Source: Flavobacteriaceae bacterium (GTDB taxonomy: Bacteria > Bacteroidota > Bacteroidia > Flavobacteriales > Flavobacteriaceae). Taken from it: a stretch of DNA of 64,000 bases. Position 1 is the stretch's first letter. Each line of letters starts with the position of its first letter. Both the position numbers and the translations under genes were made by a program. Below the pieces are notes generated by a model. The model was not told where the DNA came from. It was given only the letters and a program-made list of their open reading frames with translations, and made no database searches. Below are positions 45,238 through 55,975 of this stretch, piece after piece. The stretch is from positions 62,001 to 126,000 of the forward strand of contig JAUXPJ010000002.1 of assembly GCA_030683815.1 (NCBI GenBank), read 5' to 3'.

Positions 45238-47922
45238 ATGAAAAAAGAACTTTTATTAAAATTATTGGCAGTATTTTCACCTGTAATTTTGTTTTCTCAA
45301 GTCATCAAAATTGAAGGCACCATCAAAGATCAGCAAGGAAATCCGTTGGAAATGGCGAATGTCATTGCGCTCAAAAGCAACAATACCATTGAATCTTATT
45401 CAATTTCTGATTCCAAAGGAAATTATCGTTTAACAGTTGATGCCAATCAAACCTATCAACTTCGAGTAAGCTATTTAGGTTTTTCTCCGCATCAAGAAAC
45501 AGTTATAACAACGGTTGATACTGGAAATATAACCAAGTCAATTGTACTTAAAGCGATGGATGACAAACTCAAAGAAGTTGAAGTAACCTATAAAATTCCG
45601 ATTACCGTAAAAGGTGATACGTTGACATATGACAAAGACGCTTTTGCCAGCGGTAACGAAAAAAAGTTGGGTGATGTGTTAAAAAAACTTCCGGGAGTAG
45701 AAATTAATTCGGATGGTGAAGTAGAAGTGGAAGGTAAAAAAGTGCAAAAAGTGATGGTTAATGGCAAAGATTTTTTTGATGGCGATACCAAAATGGCTGC
45801 CAAAAATATTCCGGCAAGCGCTGTCGATAAAATTGAATTTTTAAGAAATTACAATGAAGTAAACCCAATGCGCGGCGTAGGCGATGATTCTGATAATGTT
45901 GCGATGAATATCAAACTTAAAAAAGGAAAAGAGAATTTTTGGTTTGGAGAATTGGGCGGAGGCGTTGGATTAGAAGATCGATATTTAGTGCATCCAAAAC
46001 TATTTTATTACAGCCCTAAAAAAAGTGTTAATCTCTTATTTGATGCCAATAATATTGGAGCGGTTCCTTTTACGATGCAAGATTATTTTCGTTTTACCGG
46101 CGGAATGCGAGGCATCAATCGCGGTGGAGGAACGACCTTGCAAATATCATCTAACGATCTCGCATTTTCTATGACACGTGACAATCGTGCGCAGGAAATT
46201 GATACCAAATTTGGTGCTTTCAACTTTAGTTATAATCCTGTCAAAACATGGACATTGAGTGGCTTTTCAATTCTAAACGACACTAAAACAGATTTGTTGA
46301 CCAAAAGTCAGAAAACCTATATTCAATCCAATCAAACGGAAGAAACAACTTCCGGCGCTTTACAAAGAAGTCAGTCAGGAATGTTGAAACTCAGCTCATC
46401 TTATAAACCCGATTTAAGAACCCATTTTGATTATGATATCTTGATTAAAAAATCAAAACAAACCGAGGATAATTCCATTTCATCATTGGTTTCGGGGGTC
46501 ACCAATAATATCGAAGTTGGAAAAATCAATGATCCTTTTTCTATCAATCAAAACATCAATTTTTATAAAACGATTGATACAAAAAATTTATATTCGGCAG
46601 AAATTCAGCATCTTTGGCAAGAAGAACAGCCGTTTTACAATGTGTTAACGGCTTTCCGACCTTTTCCATCCATTTTGCCGGTGCAAGCGCAAAGTTTGTA
46701 CGATTTGACTCAGAATCGTACTGTCAAAACCAATAAGTTGGATGCTAAAGCCGATTATTTTTATCTGTTAAACAATACGAGTAATATCAATATTACAGCC
46801 GCTGCAACCATCAGTCATCAAAATTTTGATTCTTCACTTTTTCAGATTTTGGATAACGACACTCAAAATCTGTTGAATGATACCAATCTTAAAAATGATG
46901 TCACCTATAATTTTACTGATTTATATGTGGGATTGCGATACAAAATGGTGAGCGGAATCTTAACCGCAAGTCCGGGATTGACTTTACATCAATATTTGAT
47001 GAAAGATACGCAGTTAGGCAATACAATTGAAACAGGCGATGTAAAACTGCTACCCGATTTTTACGTTAAATTACAGTTGAAAAAATCAGAAACATTGCGT
47101 TTGACCTATAATATGTCCTTAGAATTCACTGATATTTTAAAGCGTTCAGAGGGATTTATTCTCAATAATTACAATTCAATGTCGAAAGGAAATAGAACGT
47201 TGGAAAATGCTTTATACCACAGAATTTCCTTGCAGTATTTCAATTTTAATTTGTTCTCTTTTATGAATATTCAGGCGTTTGCAAACTATTCAAAAAAAGT
47301 AGATGGTGTTAAAAACAGTATAAGTTTGGTCGGAATCAACCAAGTTTCCAGCCCTATTAATTCCAATTTAGCTGATGAAACTATTTCAGGAAATTTTCGT
47401 TTTAGCAAGCGATACGGAAAAATAGAAACCCGTTTGCGCGCCAATGCAACTTACAGTAATTTCTTTAATTTTGTGAATAATTCGTGGAGTGAATCAACCT
47501 CGTTTACTCAAAATTATCAAGCAAGTTTGGTGAGTTCTTTCAAAAATGCACCCAATTTTGAAGTGGGCTATAACCGTATATTTAACGATTATAACAGTGG
47601 AAACCGCAATACGCAATACATCACAGACCGACCTTTTGCCAATGTTGAAATCGGATTTTTAAAGCATTTTATTTTTACAGCAGATTACAGTTATTACAAC
47701 TACAGCGATGCCTATAAAACCATCAAAAATAATTATTCATTGTTGGATGCCAAAGTTTATTATCAGAAAAAAGACAGCAAATGGGAATACAGTTTGGCGG
47801 CTGCCAATCTGTTAAATAATAGTTCTATCAATGATGATTCTTTTACTGAATTAGTGACCAGCACTTCGCAGTTTATGGTACAACCCAGATATTATATGTT
47901 TTCGATAAAGTATAATTTATAA
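45238..47922 (+). CDS. TonB-receptor-like outer-membrane protein with carboxypeptidase-like domain
   Basis: An 894-residue exported protein with signal peptide (1-20), a carboxypeptidase-regulatory-like domain (IEGTIKDQQGNPLEMANVIALK, about 25-110), a plug-like domain (LTYDKDAFASGNEKKLGDVLKKLPGVEI, quoted in part as KKLGDVLKKLPGVEI, then MVNGKDFFDGD and NPMRGVGDDSDNVAMNI) and a long beta barrel ending MVQPRYYMFSIKYNL. It matches the 'outer membrane beta-barrel family' often paired with GLPGLI proteins, the arrangement here. No TonB box or STN domain is evident, and its substrate is unknown. Confidence 0.88.
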   Translation: MKKELLLKLLAVFSPVILFSQVIKIEGTIKDQQGNPLEMANVIALKSNNTIESYSISDSKGNYRLTVDANQTYQLRVSYLGFSPHQETVITTVDTGNITKSIVLKAMDDKLKEVEVTYKIPITVKGDTLTYDKDAFASGNEKKLGDVLKKLPGVEINSDGEVEVEGKKVQKVMVNGKDFFDGDTKMAAKNIPASAVDKIEFLRNYNEVNPMRGVGDDSDNVAMNIKLKKGKENFWFGELGGGVGLEDRYLVHPKLFYYSPKKSVNLLFDANNIGAVPFTMQDYFRFTGGMRGINRGGGTTLQISSNDLAFSMTRDNRAQEIDTKFGAFNFSYNPVKTWTLSGFSILNDTKTDLLTKSQKTYIQSNQTEETTSGALQRSQSGMLKLSSSYKPDLRTHFDYDILIKKSKQTEDNSISSLVSGVTNNIEVGKINDPFSINQNINFYKTIDTKNLYSAEIQHLWQEEQPFYNVLTAFRPFPSILPVQAQSLYDLTQNRTVKTNKLDAKADYFYLLNNTSNINITAAATISHQNFDSSLFQILDNDTQNLLNDTNLKNDVTYNFTDLYVGLRYKMVSGILTASPGLTLHQYLMKDTQLGNTIETGDVKLLPDFYVKLQLKKSETLRLTYNMSLEFTDILKRSEGFILNNYNSMSKGNRTLENALYHRISLQYFNFNLFSFMNIQAFANYSKKVDGVKNSISLVGINQVSSPINSNLADETISGNFRFSKRYGKIETRLRANATYSNFFNFVNNSWSESTSFTQNYQASLVSSFKNAPNFEVGYNRIFNDYNSGNRNTQYITDRPFANVEIGFLKHFIFTADYSYYNYSDAYKTIKNNYSLLDAKVYYQKKDSKWEYSLAAANLLNNSSINDDSFTELVTSTSQFMVQPRYYMFSIKYNL

Positions 47923-47979
47923 AGTATAGAAATAATTTTAAACTTACATCTTTGAAGTTCTTTAAAATAAAGAAATCAG

Positions 47980-48711
47980 TTATAAATTATCGTCAATTTG
48001 CTTTTTCAATTCAGCTTCAGCAATAATTCCATTATGTTTCCATATTTCTTTTCCATTTTTAAATATAATAAAAACAGGTACACCATTTATTTTATATGAT
48101 TTTCCAAGCTCTTTACTCTTATCAATATCCACTCTCAAAACGACTGCTTTGTCTTTGTGCAGTTCTTCGATTCTATCAACAATTGGAGCCATTTGTCTGC
48201 ATGGAGAACACCATGTGGTATGAAAATCAACCAATACAGGTTGATCTGTTTTTAATAATTCTTTAAATTCTGCTAAAGTTAACTGCTGAATTTTTTCATC
48301 CTGAGTCGTATCTGGTTTCACAAGAGGATAGCCCTTATTTTCCCATTCAAAAATACCGCCCTTTAAATTGTATACTTTACTGAACCCATTTTCTTTTAGT
48401 AATTCTGCAGCTTTGGAGCTTCGATTACCAGATCTACAATACACATAAATCGGCACCTCTTTTTGCATCATGTTAATTTTTTCAATAAAATCTGAACCTA
48501 AAAAATTAATAGTGCTGGCATTTTTAATATGGCCTTCCGAAACTTCCTCAGGGGTTCTTACGTCTAGAACAATTCCTTTCTCTTCTTCAATTAATTCATT
48601 GAATTTCTTGGCATCAATATTTTCAATTATGACTGATGATTGTTGGGTATGCTTGGGATTGCAACTGCCCAATAACAGCATTCCGGTAAATAGTAAAATT
48701 ATTGTTCTCAT
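47980..48711 (-). CDS. Rhodanese-thioredoxin fusion lipoprotein
   Basis: A 243-residue lipoprotein: signal MRTIILLFTGMLLLGSC with lipobox Cys at residue 17, a rhodanese domain (about 30-125) with active-site Cys in YVYCRSGNRSSKA, and a thioredoxin domain (about 140-243) with the redox site WCSPCRQMAP and the cis-Pro in INGVPVFIIF. Both domains keep their catalytic cysteines, so a periplasmic sulfur-transfer or disulfide role is plausible. The ATG at 48711 is chosen because the longer frame begins with GTG and would bury the signal peptide. It is a monocistronic gene between the receptor and metF. Confidence 0.9.
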   Translation of the reverse strand: MRTIILLFTGMLLLGSCNPKHTQQSSVIIENIDAKKFNELIEEEKGIVLDVRTPEEVSEGHIKNASTINFLGSDFIEKINMMQKEVPIYVYCRSGNRSSKAAELLKENGFSKVYNLKGGIFEWENKGYPLVKPDTTQDEKIQQLTLAEFKELLKTDQPVLVDFHTTWCSPCRQMAPIVDRIEELHKDKAVVLRVDIDKSKELGKSYKINGVPVFIIFKNGKEIWKHNGIIAEAELKKQIDDNL

Positions 48712-48942
48712 ATTATGGGGGGTGGTTCCTAACCACACTTTTCTTAAAAAGTTAAGAATGGAATAAAACTATAGACAATTTAAAGATTCTTCAAATTATT
48801 TTAGTTGTTATAAGTTATGATAGAATAATAAATTTCTATTTTATAGATATAGGTAGATCAACAATGGCTTAACCTTTATCAAATCTAATAGACTATAGAT
48901 ATTTTTCATAATTATGTTTCTTATTAGGGAGCCACTCGAACT

Positions 48943-49902
48943 TTATTTTTGAAATACCGCTTCAGCAATTTGACGAATGTTGTCGGATTGACTCATGGTG
49001 TAATAATGCAGCACAGGAACACCAAACTCTCGTAATTCTTCTGATTGCTGAATACACCAATCAATCCCCACTTTTCTCACTTCGGAAGCATTGTTACAAG
49101 CCTCTACTTTTAAAGAGAGTTCTTCAGGAATATCAATATTAAAAGTTTGTGAAAGTGTTGTCAATTGTTTTTTGGTGGCGATGGGTTTCAATCCGGGAAT
49201 AATAGGAATATTTATTCCCGCTTCTCGGCATCTTTTTACAAATCCAAAGTATTTTTGATTGTCAAAAAACATTTGTGTGATGATGTATTCGGCTCCGGCA
49301 TCAATCTTTTTTTTCAAGTATTTGATATCAGACTGAACATTGGGAGATTCGACATGCTTTTCCGGATATCCGGCAACACCAACGGAAAATTGAGTCTCCG
49401 AAGTTTCTAACAAATCCTTTTCATGGTATTTACCGTTATTCATGCCAATAATTTGCTGAACGAGTTCTTCTGCATAGGTATGACCATCTGGTTCCGGTTT
49501 AAAATGCCGTTCGCCCGGTAAATTATCACCACGAATAGCAAAAAGATTATTGATACCCAAAAAATGAAAATCAATCAATCCATTTTCAGTTTCTTCAGCA
49601 CTAAATCCGCCGCAGATAATGTGTGGAACGACTTCTACTTTGTATTTATTTTTAATGGCTGCTGAAATTCCCACTGTTCCAGGACGTTTTTTTACCACTT
49701 TTTTCTTCAACAAACCACCCTCCATTTTTTGATAAACAACTTCTTCACGGTGATAGGTTACATCAATAAAGGCAGGATTGAATTTCATTAACGGATCAAT
49801 AGTTTGATAGATGGAATTAATACTATCTCCTTTTTTTGGTGGAAGAATTTCAAAACTGAATAAGGTTTCTGAAGCGTTTTGTATGATTTCGGTGATTTTC
49901 AT
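48943..49902 (-). CDS. metF: Methylenetetrahydrofolate reductase
   Basis: Reduces methylenetetrahydrofolate to methyltetrahydrofolate, the methyl donor for MetH. The 319-residue flavoprotein has FSFEILPPKKGDSI at the start, FIDVTYHREE, the LFAIRGDNLPGE motif, AGAEYIITQMFFDNQKYF (quoted in part: AEYIITQMFFDN) and PIIPGLKPI. It starts 48 bases after metH on the same strand, so metH-metF form an operon whose leader carries a SAM riboswitch; metF should therefore be lowered when SAM is abundant. Confidence 0.97.
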   Translation of the reverse strand: MKITEIIQNASETLFSFEILPPKKGDSINSIYQTIDPLMKFNPAFIDVTYHREEVVYQKMEGGLLKKKVVKKRPGTVGISAAIKNKYKVEVVPHIICGGFSAEETENGLIDFHFLGINNLFAIRGDNLPGERHFKPEPDGHTYAEELVQQIIGMNNGKYHEKDLLETSETQFSVGVAGYPEKHVESPNVQSDIKYLKKKIDAGAEYIITQMFFDNQKYFGFVKRCREAGINIPIIPGLKPIATKKQLTTLSQTFNIDIPEELSLKVEACNNASEVRKVGIDWCIQQSEELREFGVPVLHYYTMSQSDNIRQIAEAVFQK

Positions 49903-49950
49903 TTCGATAAATTTTGGTATTGATTATGTGATTTATACTTATTTTGGATC

Positions 49951-52900
49951 CTAATAGTTTAAATTCATCCCCAACCATCTTTCAGCAGTGGCTATGGAAA
50001 CTCTTTTTCTTTTGGCATAATCACTCACCTGTTCCTTGGATATTTTACCCACGTTAAAATAGTGTGATTGAGGATGGGAAAAGTAAAATCCGCAAACGGA
50101 AGCCGCAGGATACATCGAAAAATTTTCGGTTAAGCTTACGCCAATATTGGCTTCTACATCCAGCACTTTAAACAACACTTCTTTTTCAGAATGTTCGGGG
50201 CAGGCCGGATATCCCGGTGCAGGTCTGATTCCCTGAAATTCTTCTTTCAATAATTGTTCAAAATTAATTTTTGGGTCACTTTCATAAGCCCAATACTCTT
50301 TTCTAACTTGGGTGTGGATCATCTCAGCCAATGCTTCTGCAAGTCTATCGGCCAAAAGTTTAATCATAATGCTGCTGTAATCATCATGGGTAGTTTCAAA
50401 TTGCTGAATCCATTTTTCAATACCAAATCCTGCAGAAACCACAAACATTCCAAGGGTATCACCACTATTTGGAGAAATAAAATCAGCCAAACAAACATTG
50501 GGAGTTCCTTCACTCTTTTGTTTCTGACTTCTCAGAAAACAAAAAGCAGCTAATTTTTGGGATGAATTTTTGGGGTCATAAATAACAATATCTTCATCCT
50601 CAGATTTAGCGGGGAATAAACCAATCACTGCTTTAGCTTCAATCCAACTTTCGTTGATGACGGTATCGAGCATTTGATTGGCGTCATCATAGAGTTTTTT
50701 AGCTTCAACGCCTTTTTCAGGATGATCAAATATCGCCGGATATTTACCCGATATTTTCCAGGCATGGAAAAAGAAAGTCCAGTCAATATAAGGTCTGATT
50801 TCTGCTAAAGAAATAGCATTAAATACTTTTATGCCTGTAAATGGGGGATTCGGAATTTGATATTGATTCCAATCAATCGCTAATTTATTTTTTTGAGCGA
50901 GCTCAAAACTCAACACATCTTTACCCAACTGATTTGCTTGGTGTTTTAACAACAATGATTGATACTTTATTTTTATATCATTAATTAATAGGGTCTTGTT
51001 CTTTTCAGATAATAAGGATGAAACTACGCCCACTGCTTTGGAAGCATCGCGAATGTGAATGACAGAAGCATGATAGAATGGCGCTATTTTAATGGCGGTG
51101 TGAAGTTCTGAGGTAGTGGCGCCGCCGATTAATAAAGGTATTTCAAGTTGATGTCGTTTCATTTCGGAGGCTACATGCGCCATTTCTTCCAAAGAAGGTG
51201 TAATCAATCCGCTTAAACCGATGATATCTACTTTTTGTTCGATGGCTGTTTCAATAATTTTTTCGGCAGAAACCATCACGCCTAAATCAATCACTTCGTA
51301 GTTGTTACATCCTAAAACAACGCCCACAATATTTTTACCGATATCATGAACATCGCCTTTTACAGTTGCTAGCAATATTTTGCCGGCATTTGAATTATCT
51401 CCGTTGATTGATTTTTCAGCTTCAATATAAGGTTGGAGGTATGCCACCGCTTTTTTCATAACTCGGGCACTTTTTACCACTTGAGGGAGAAACATTTTTC
51501 CTTGACCGAAAAGATCTCCCACTTGAGACATTCCATCCATCAACGGAATTTCAATAATCTCAAGGGTTCTCGGATACCGCGCACGCGCCAACTCTACATC
51601 TTCTTCAATAAAATCCGCAATACCATGAATCAGCGCATAAGAAATACGTTCATTAACAGATTGCGTTCTCCACTCCAATTCTTTTTTCTTTACGGTTTCC
51701 TTATCCTTGAAATGAAGCCCAAATTCAACGAGACGTTCGGTTGCATCCGACCTGCGGTTCAGAACTAAATCTTCAACCCGTTCCAGAAGTTCTTTTGGGA
51801 TAGCATCATAAATCTGCAACATTCCCGGGTTTACAATTCCCATATCAAGTCCTTGTTGTATAGCATGATAGAGAAAAACGGAGTGAATAGCTTCTCTTAT
51901 AGTGTCGTTGCCACGGAACGAAAAAGAGAGGTTGCTAATTCCTCCACTTGTTTTGGCGTGAGGCAAGTTTTCTTTAATCCACTTGACAGTATCGATAAAA
52001 TCAACTGCATAATTTTGATGCTCTTCAATACCGGTTCCGATGGCCAATACATTGGAATCAAAAATGATATCGTGCGGAGGAAATCCTATTTTATCAACCA
52101 AAATATCATAGGCTCTTTTGCAAATTTCAATACGACGAGGATAACTATCCGCCTGCCCTTGTTCGTCAAAAGCCATCACCACGACTGCTGCTCCATAGCG
52201 CCTAATTTGTGTGGCTCTTTTGCGAAATTCTTCTTCTCCTTCTTTTAAACTGATAGAATTGACCAACGCTTTTCCTTGTAAACATTTCAATCCGGTTTCT
52301 ATAACAGACCATTTAGAAGAATCTATCATGATGGGTAATCGTGAAATATCCGGTTCTGAAACGAGCATGTGAAGGAATTTTTCCATCGCTTTTTCACTAT
52401 CAATCATCGCATCATCCATATTGATATCCAATATCTGAGCACCACCTTCCACTTGATCTCTAGCTACAGAAAGTGCTTCTTCATACTTTTCTTCTGCGAT
52501 GAGTCGAGCAAATTTTCGCGATCCGGCAACATTAGTTCGTTCTCCTATATTAATAAAATTACTTCCGGGAAAAATGGTCAACGGCTCCAGTCCGCTTAGT
52601 TTTAACTGATGTGATTCTTCCGGAAGTAGGCGCGGACTTGCTTTTTCTACAAATTTCGAAAATTGTGCAATATGAGCTGGGGTAGTTCCGCAACAACCGC
52701 CTATGATATTTACGAATCTATTATCGAGAAAATCTTTGATATAGACACCCATTTTTTCAGGACTTTCATCGTATTCTCCGAAATGATTGGGTAATCCGGC
52801 ATTGGGGAAAACGCATAAATTAAAAGGTGATTTGGCTGATAATTCTTCTATAAAAGGTCGGAGTTCTTTGGCACCCAGCGCACAATTAAATCCCAAACTC

Positions 52901-53616
52901 AGCAGTGGAATATGAGACAGAGAATTCAAAAATGCTTCCACCGTCTGACCTGAAAGGGTGCGACCACTGGCATCTGTTATGGTTCCTGAAATCATTACAG
53001 GTAAGCGCAAATTTCTTTTTTCAAAAACGGCTTCAACAGCACTGATCGCAGCTTTTGCATTAAGGGTATCAAAAATAGTTTCGATCAATAAAATATCAAC
53101 TCCGCCGGCTATGAGGCCATCTGCTTGTTCCATATAAGCATCCTTCAATTCATCAAAAGAAACAGCTCTGAAACCAGGGTTACTGACATCGGGCGACATG
53201 GAAGCGGTTTTATTGGTAGGGCCCATAGATCCTGCTACAAATCGAGGTTTGGCGTTATTTAATACCGTATATTCAGCAGCAACTTCACAAGCGATACGTG
53301 CCGATTCGTAATTGAGTTCCCAACAATAAGACTCCATTTTATAATCTGCCATGGAAATCTTATTGGCATTAAATGTATTGGTTTCGATGATATCAGCACC
53401 TGCCTCTAGGTATTGTTGATGAATGGTTTTGATGATATCAGGTTGGGTAAGCGACAGCAAATCGTTATTTCCTTTTAAATAGATTTCCCAATTTTTAAAT
53501 TGCTCAGCCCGAAAATCAGCTTCGGTAAGTTTATATTGCTGTATCATGGTGCCCATAGCGCCATCTAATAATAAAACCTTGTCTTTTAACAGTTGAAAAA
53601 TATCCTTTTTAATCAT
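49951..53616 (-). CDS. metH: Cobalamin-dependent methionine synthase
   Basis: Transfers methyl from methyltetrahydrofolate to homocysteine through cobalamin. The 1221-residue protein contains all four modules in order: homocysteine-binding with zinc ligands ([14 protein letters not shown], about 300-312), pterin-binding ([19 protein letters not shown], quoted in part, from about 355), cobalamin-binding with DVHDIGKN and the GLSGLITPS loop (about 730-890), and the SAM-dependent reactivation domain with [12 protein letters not shown] near residue 1145. Full-length. It leads the metH-metF operon behind a SAM-I riboswitch, and metK lies directly upstream on the same strand. Confidence 0.97.
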   Translation of the reverse strand: MIKKDIFQLLKDKVLLLDGAMGTMIQQYKLTEADFRAEQFKNWEIYLKGNNDLLSLTQPDIIKTIHQQYLEAGADIIETNTFNANKISMADYKMESYCWELNYESARIACEVAAEYTVLNNAKPRFVAGSMGPTNKTASMSPDVSNPGFRAVSFDELKDAYMEQADGLIAGGVDILLIETIFDTLNAKAAISAVEAVFEKRNLRLPVMISGTITDASGRTLSGQTVEAFLNSLSHIPLLSLGFNCALGAKELRPFIEELSAKSPFNLCVFPNAGLPNHFGEYDESPEKMGVYIKDFLDNRFVNIIGGCCGTTPAHIAQFSKFVEKASPRLLPEESHQLKLSGLEPLTIFPGSNFINIGERTNVAGSRKFARLIAEEKYEEALSVARDQVEGGAQILDINMDDAMIDSEKAMEKFLHMLVSEPDISRLPIMIDSSKWSVIETGLKCLQGKALVNSISLKEGEEEFRKRATQIRRYGAAVVVMAFDEQGQADSYPRRIEICKRAYDILVDKIGFPPHDIIFDSNVLAIGTGIEEHQNYAVDFIDTVKWIKENLPHAKTSGGISNLSFSFRGNDTIREAIHSVFLYHAIQQGLDMGIVNPGMLQIYDAIPKELLERVEDLVLNRRSDATERLVEFGLHFKDKETVKKKELEWRTQSVNERISYALIHGIADFIEEDVELARARYPRTLEIIEIPLMDGMSQVGDLFGQGKMFLPQVVKSARVMKKAVAYLQPYIEAEKSINGDNSNAGKILLATVKGDVHDIGKNIVGVVLGCNNYEVIDLGVMVSAEKIIETAIEQKVDIIGLSGLITPSLEEMAHVASEMKRHQLEIPLLIGGATTSELHTAIKIAPFYHASVIHIRDASKAVGVVSSLLSEKNKTLLINDIKIKYQSLLLKHQANQLGKDVLSFELAQKNKLAIDWNQYQIPNPPFTGIKVFNAISLAEIRPYIDWTFFFHAWKISGKYPAIFDHPEKGVEAKKLYDDANQMLDTVINESWIEAKAVIGLFPAKSEDEDIVIYDPKNSSQKLAAFCFLRSQKQKSEGTPNVCLADFISPNSGDTLGMFVVSAGFGIEKWIQQFETTHDDYSSIMIKLLADRLAEALAEMIHTQVRKEYWAYESDPKINFEQLLKEEFQGIRPAPGYPACPEHSEKEVLFKVLDVEANIGVSLTENFSMYPAASVCGFYFSHPQSHYFNVGKISKEQVSDYAKRKRVSIATAERWLGMNLNY

Positions 53617-53698
53617 AGTTTATCAATTAAATAACATAGATAAGTCAGGCAAAAGCAGTCTTATCAATTTGGCTGAAATTCAGCATTAATGATTTAGT

Positions 53699-53810
53699 GT
53701 TTAATTTATAAGTGGCCTAAAGCCTGGGTTGAAGCACCTATTCCGGTCGTTTGGAGGTTGCCAGAAGATCATAGTGCCCATACACTTCCTTCTTCTTTAT
53801 AAGTCAAACA
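53699..53810 (-). ncRNA. SAM-I (S-box) riboswitch in the metH-metF leader
   Basis: Read on the minus strand the region folds as an S-box. P1: TTATAA at the 5' side with TTATAA at the 3' side, framed by GTTT and AAAC. P2: AGAAG with CTTCT. P3: the conserved GGCAACC (53756-53762) continues into ACCTCC, which pairs with GG...AGGT, leading into the conserved GGTGCT (53733-53738). The CCC after GGTGCTTCAA can form the pseudoknot with GGG in the P2 loop. The start of metH lies 83 bases beyond. Binding of SAM would be expected to lower metH and metF expression; no clear terminator follows, so translational control is possible. Confidence 0.85.
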
Positions 53811-53892
53811 CCCTTTATGAAAGGATTATTTGAAGTTTATTCTATGGTTATTCTTTAATATTTATTATTAAAGAGAATTTAAAGCATCTGGA

Positions 53893-55149
53893 TTATAATC
53901 CAAATACTTTTTTAATATCAGTCACTCGGTCTAATTTTTCCCAAGTAAACAATTCAACAGCCAAGGTTTTGGTTTCTCCATTGGCAGATGTATAGGTTTT
54001 GGTGACGGTTTCATTTTTTCTGCCCATATGTCCGTAAGCTGCAGTGTCCAAATAAATAGGATTGCGCAATTTTAGATTTTTTTCAATATGATACGGACGT
54101 AAATCGAACAATTGTTCAATTTTTATAGCTATTTCACTATCGCTTAAATTCACTTTTGCAGTGCCGTAGGTATTTACAAAAATACCCATTGGTCTTGCAA
54201 CTCCGATAGCATAAGAGACTTGAACCAACATTTCACTACAAACACCGGCAGCTACCATATTTTTAGCGATATGTCGAACGGCATATGCGGCAGAACGGTC
54301 TACCTTACTTGGATCTTTTCCGCTAAAAGCGCCACCACCATGAGCTCCTTTTCCTCCATAAGTATCTACAATTATTTTCCGGCCGGTGAGTCCTGTATCG
54401 CCATGTGGGCCACCAATAACAAATTTTCCGGTTGGGTTGATGAGGTATTCCGTTTCATCAGTAAAAAGAGCTTGAATTTGTTCTGATAATTGTGCTTTTA
54501 CTCGTGGAATCAGGATGTTTATTAAATCAGATTGAATTTTTTTCAACATTTTCTCATCATCTGCATCGAATGGATCATGTTGTGTAGATACTACAATGGT
54601 TTTAATATATTTAGGAGTGTGATCATCATTATACTCAATGGTAACTTGAGATTTGGCATCCGGTCTTAAATAGTTAATTTCTTTTAATTCTCTACGTAAT
54701 ACCGCCAATTCGATTAAAATTTTATGGCTTAAATCAAGTGCTAAAGGCATATAATTTTCCGTTTCACTTGTTGCATAACCAAACATCATTCCTTGGTCAC
54801 CAGCACCTTGATCTTCTGGATCTATCCGTTCAACACCTTGGTTGATATCAGATGATTGTTCATGAATAGCAGAAAATATTCCACAAGAATTGCCGTCAAA
54901 CATATATTCACTTTTAGTGTAACCTATGTTGTTAATGACTTCACGAGCAATTTTTTGAACATCAAGATAAACACTTGATTTTACTTCGCCTGCTAATACT
55001 ACCTGACCTGTTGTAACCAAGGTTTCGCAAGCTACCTTTGAGTTTGGATCAAATGCTAAGAAATGATCGATAAGTGCGTCTGAAATTTGATCAGCTACTT
55101 TATCCGGATGTCCTTCAGAAACAGATTCAGAAGTAAAAAAATAGGACAT
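53893..55149 (-). CDS. metK: S-adenosylmethionine synthetase
   Basis: Makes SAM from methionine and ATP. The 418-residue protein has [21 protein letters not shown] at the start (quoted in part: [15 protein letters not shown]), the [17 protein letters not shown] motif, [20 protein letters not shown] (P-loop-like) and [20 protein letters not shown], with catalytic His, Lys and Asp residues intact. Length is typical for Bacteroidetes. Upstream is a structured leader of about 115 bases with its own promoter; downstream, after 276 bases with the SAM riboswitch, come metH and metF. Confidence 0.97.
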   Translation of the reverse strand: MSYFFTSESVSEGHPDKVADQISDALIDHFLAFDPNSKVACETLVTTGQVVLAGEVKSSVYLDVQKIAREVINNIGYTKSEYMFDGNSCGIFSAIHEQSSDINQGVERIDPEDQGAGDQGMMFGYATSETENYMPLALDLSHKILIELAVLRRELKEINYLRPDAKSQVTIEYNDDHTPKYIKTIVVSTQHDPFDADDEKMLKKIQSDLINILIPRVKAQLSEQIQALFTDETEYLINPTGKFVIGGPHGDTGLTGRKIIVDTYGGKGAHGGGAFSGKDPSKVDRSAAYAVRHIAKNMVAAGVCSEMLVQVSYAIGVARPMGIFVNTYGTAKVNLSDSEIAIKIEQLFDLRPYHIEKNLKLRNPIYLDTAAYGHMGRKNETVTKTYTSANGETKTLAVELFTWEKLDRVTDIKKVFGL

Positions 55150-55184
55150 AATACATGTTTTTTTAAATAGTTCTTATTCAACTT

Positions 55185-55300
55185 AAAAAAATCAGAGAAA
55201 GGATTGGTGCAACCGGATGCTAAAAGAGTAATGAATTACTGTTTTAGCATTTTTTTAACGAGGTTGCAATCAGTCAAATTTTTCCTCTACGATTTTCTGA
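55185..55300 (-). ncRNA. Structured metK leader RNA of unassigned type
   Basis: On the minus strand a nested set of helices is visible: TCAGA (55296-55300) with TCTGA (55192-55196); GATTG (55267-55271) with CAATC (55202-55206); CAACC (55262-55266) with GGTTG (55210-55214); ATGCTAAAA (55242-55250) with TTTTAGCAT (55217-55225); AGTAAT with ATTACT inside. A run of seven T follows the outer helix directly (55185-55191), as in an intrinsic terminator, 36 bases before the metK ATG. The probable transcription start is at the 5' edge of the structure. A few tokens (TGCAACC, ATGCTAAAACA) resemble S-box consensus, but the S-box P3 pairing is not present. Class not recognised. Confidence 0.6.
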
Positions 55301-55303
55301 CTG

Positions 55304-55336
55304 CAAATGTAGAAATTCTTTTGGAATCTGACCAAA
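55304..55336 (-). promoter_or_regulatory. Promoter of metK
   Basis: On the minus strand TACATTTG at 55304-55311 matches TAnnTTTG exactly, with TTTG at 55333-55336 as -33 element and a 21-base spacer. Transcription would begin just before the structured leader. Confidence 0.65.
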
Positions 55337-55447
55337 AAAATCAATCTATTCTAAAATAAGAAGAATTTAAGGAGTTGTAAATAACTATCTTAAATAACTC
55401 TATAAGGAAAAGTAATTTATTTGACTTGTTTGGGTTGATTATTTGAG

Positions 55448-55455
55448 TAAATTTG
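55448..55455 (+). promoter_or_regulatory. -7 promoter box of trxA
   Basis: TAAATTTG, an exact TAnnTTTG match, lies 36 bases before the trxA ATG. Confidence 0.6.
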
Positions 55456-55491
55456 TGTTTATAAAATAAAACTTAAAAAACATATAGATAT

Positions 55492-55812
55492 ATGGCATTA
55501 GCAGTAACCGATGCAACTTTTGAAGAAGTGGTATTAAAATCAAAACAACCAGTAATTGTAGATTTTTGGGCAGCTTGGTGTGGACCTTGTAGAATGTTAG
55601 CTCCGATTATGGAACAATTAAGTGAAGAATATGCCGGAAAAGCAGTTGTAGCCAAAGTTGATGTGGATGCAAACCAAGAATTTGCTGCGAAGTATGGAGT
55701 AAGAAATATTCCTACCGTATTGTTTTTTAATAAGGGAGAACAAGTAGATAAACAAGTTGGAGTAGCACCCAAAAGTGTTTATGTTGAAAAACTAGCCTCT
55801 TATTTAGGATAA
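55492..55812 (+). CDS. trxA: Thioredoxin
   Basis: Cytoplasmic disulfide reductase. The 106-residue protein has the active site WAAWCGPCRMLAP with Cys31-Gly-Pro-Cys34, the buried Asp in VIVDFWAAW, the cis-Pro loop RNIPTVLFF near residue 75, and normal length with no signal peptide. It is monocistronic with its own promoter, divergent from metK. Confidence 0.97.
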   Translation: MALAVTDATFEEVVLKSKQPVIVDFWAAWCGPCRMLAPIMEQLSEEYAGKAVVAKVDVDANQEFAAKYGVRNIPTVLFFNKGEQVDKQVGVAPKSVYVEKLASYLG

Positions 55813-55951
55813 AATATAAAAAGAATAAATAGAATTTTTTCCATTTTCTTTTTAAAAGTCTGATTGTAAGTTTAGTATCATTACAGATTTTCAAAGCATT
55901 TATAGAATGCTCAAATTTTAAAAAAAACATTTGGAAATACGAAAATCCGCA

Positions 55952-55959
55952 TTATATTT
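55952..55959 (+). promoter_or_regulatory. -7 promoter box of tRNA-Asp
   Basis: TATATTTG matches TAnnTTTG exactly; TTTG at 55929-55932 gives a 19-base spacer to a -33 element. The tRNA begins 16 bases further on. Confidence 0.7.
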
Positions 55960-55975
55960 GCAACCGCTTAGAGCA

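Noticed and set aside
55217-55256. Plus-strand terminator (stem ATGCTAAAA/TTTTAGCAT followed by seven T)
   Set aside because: On the plus strand no gene ends upstream of it; the stem is better explained as part of the nested metK leader on the minus strand, although it could also block antisense reading.
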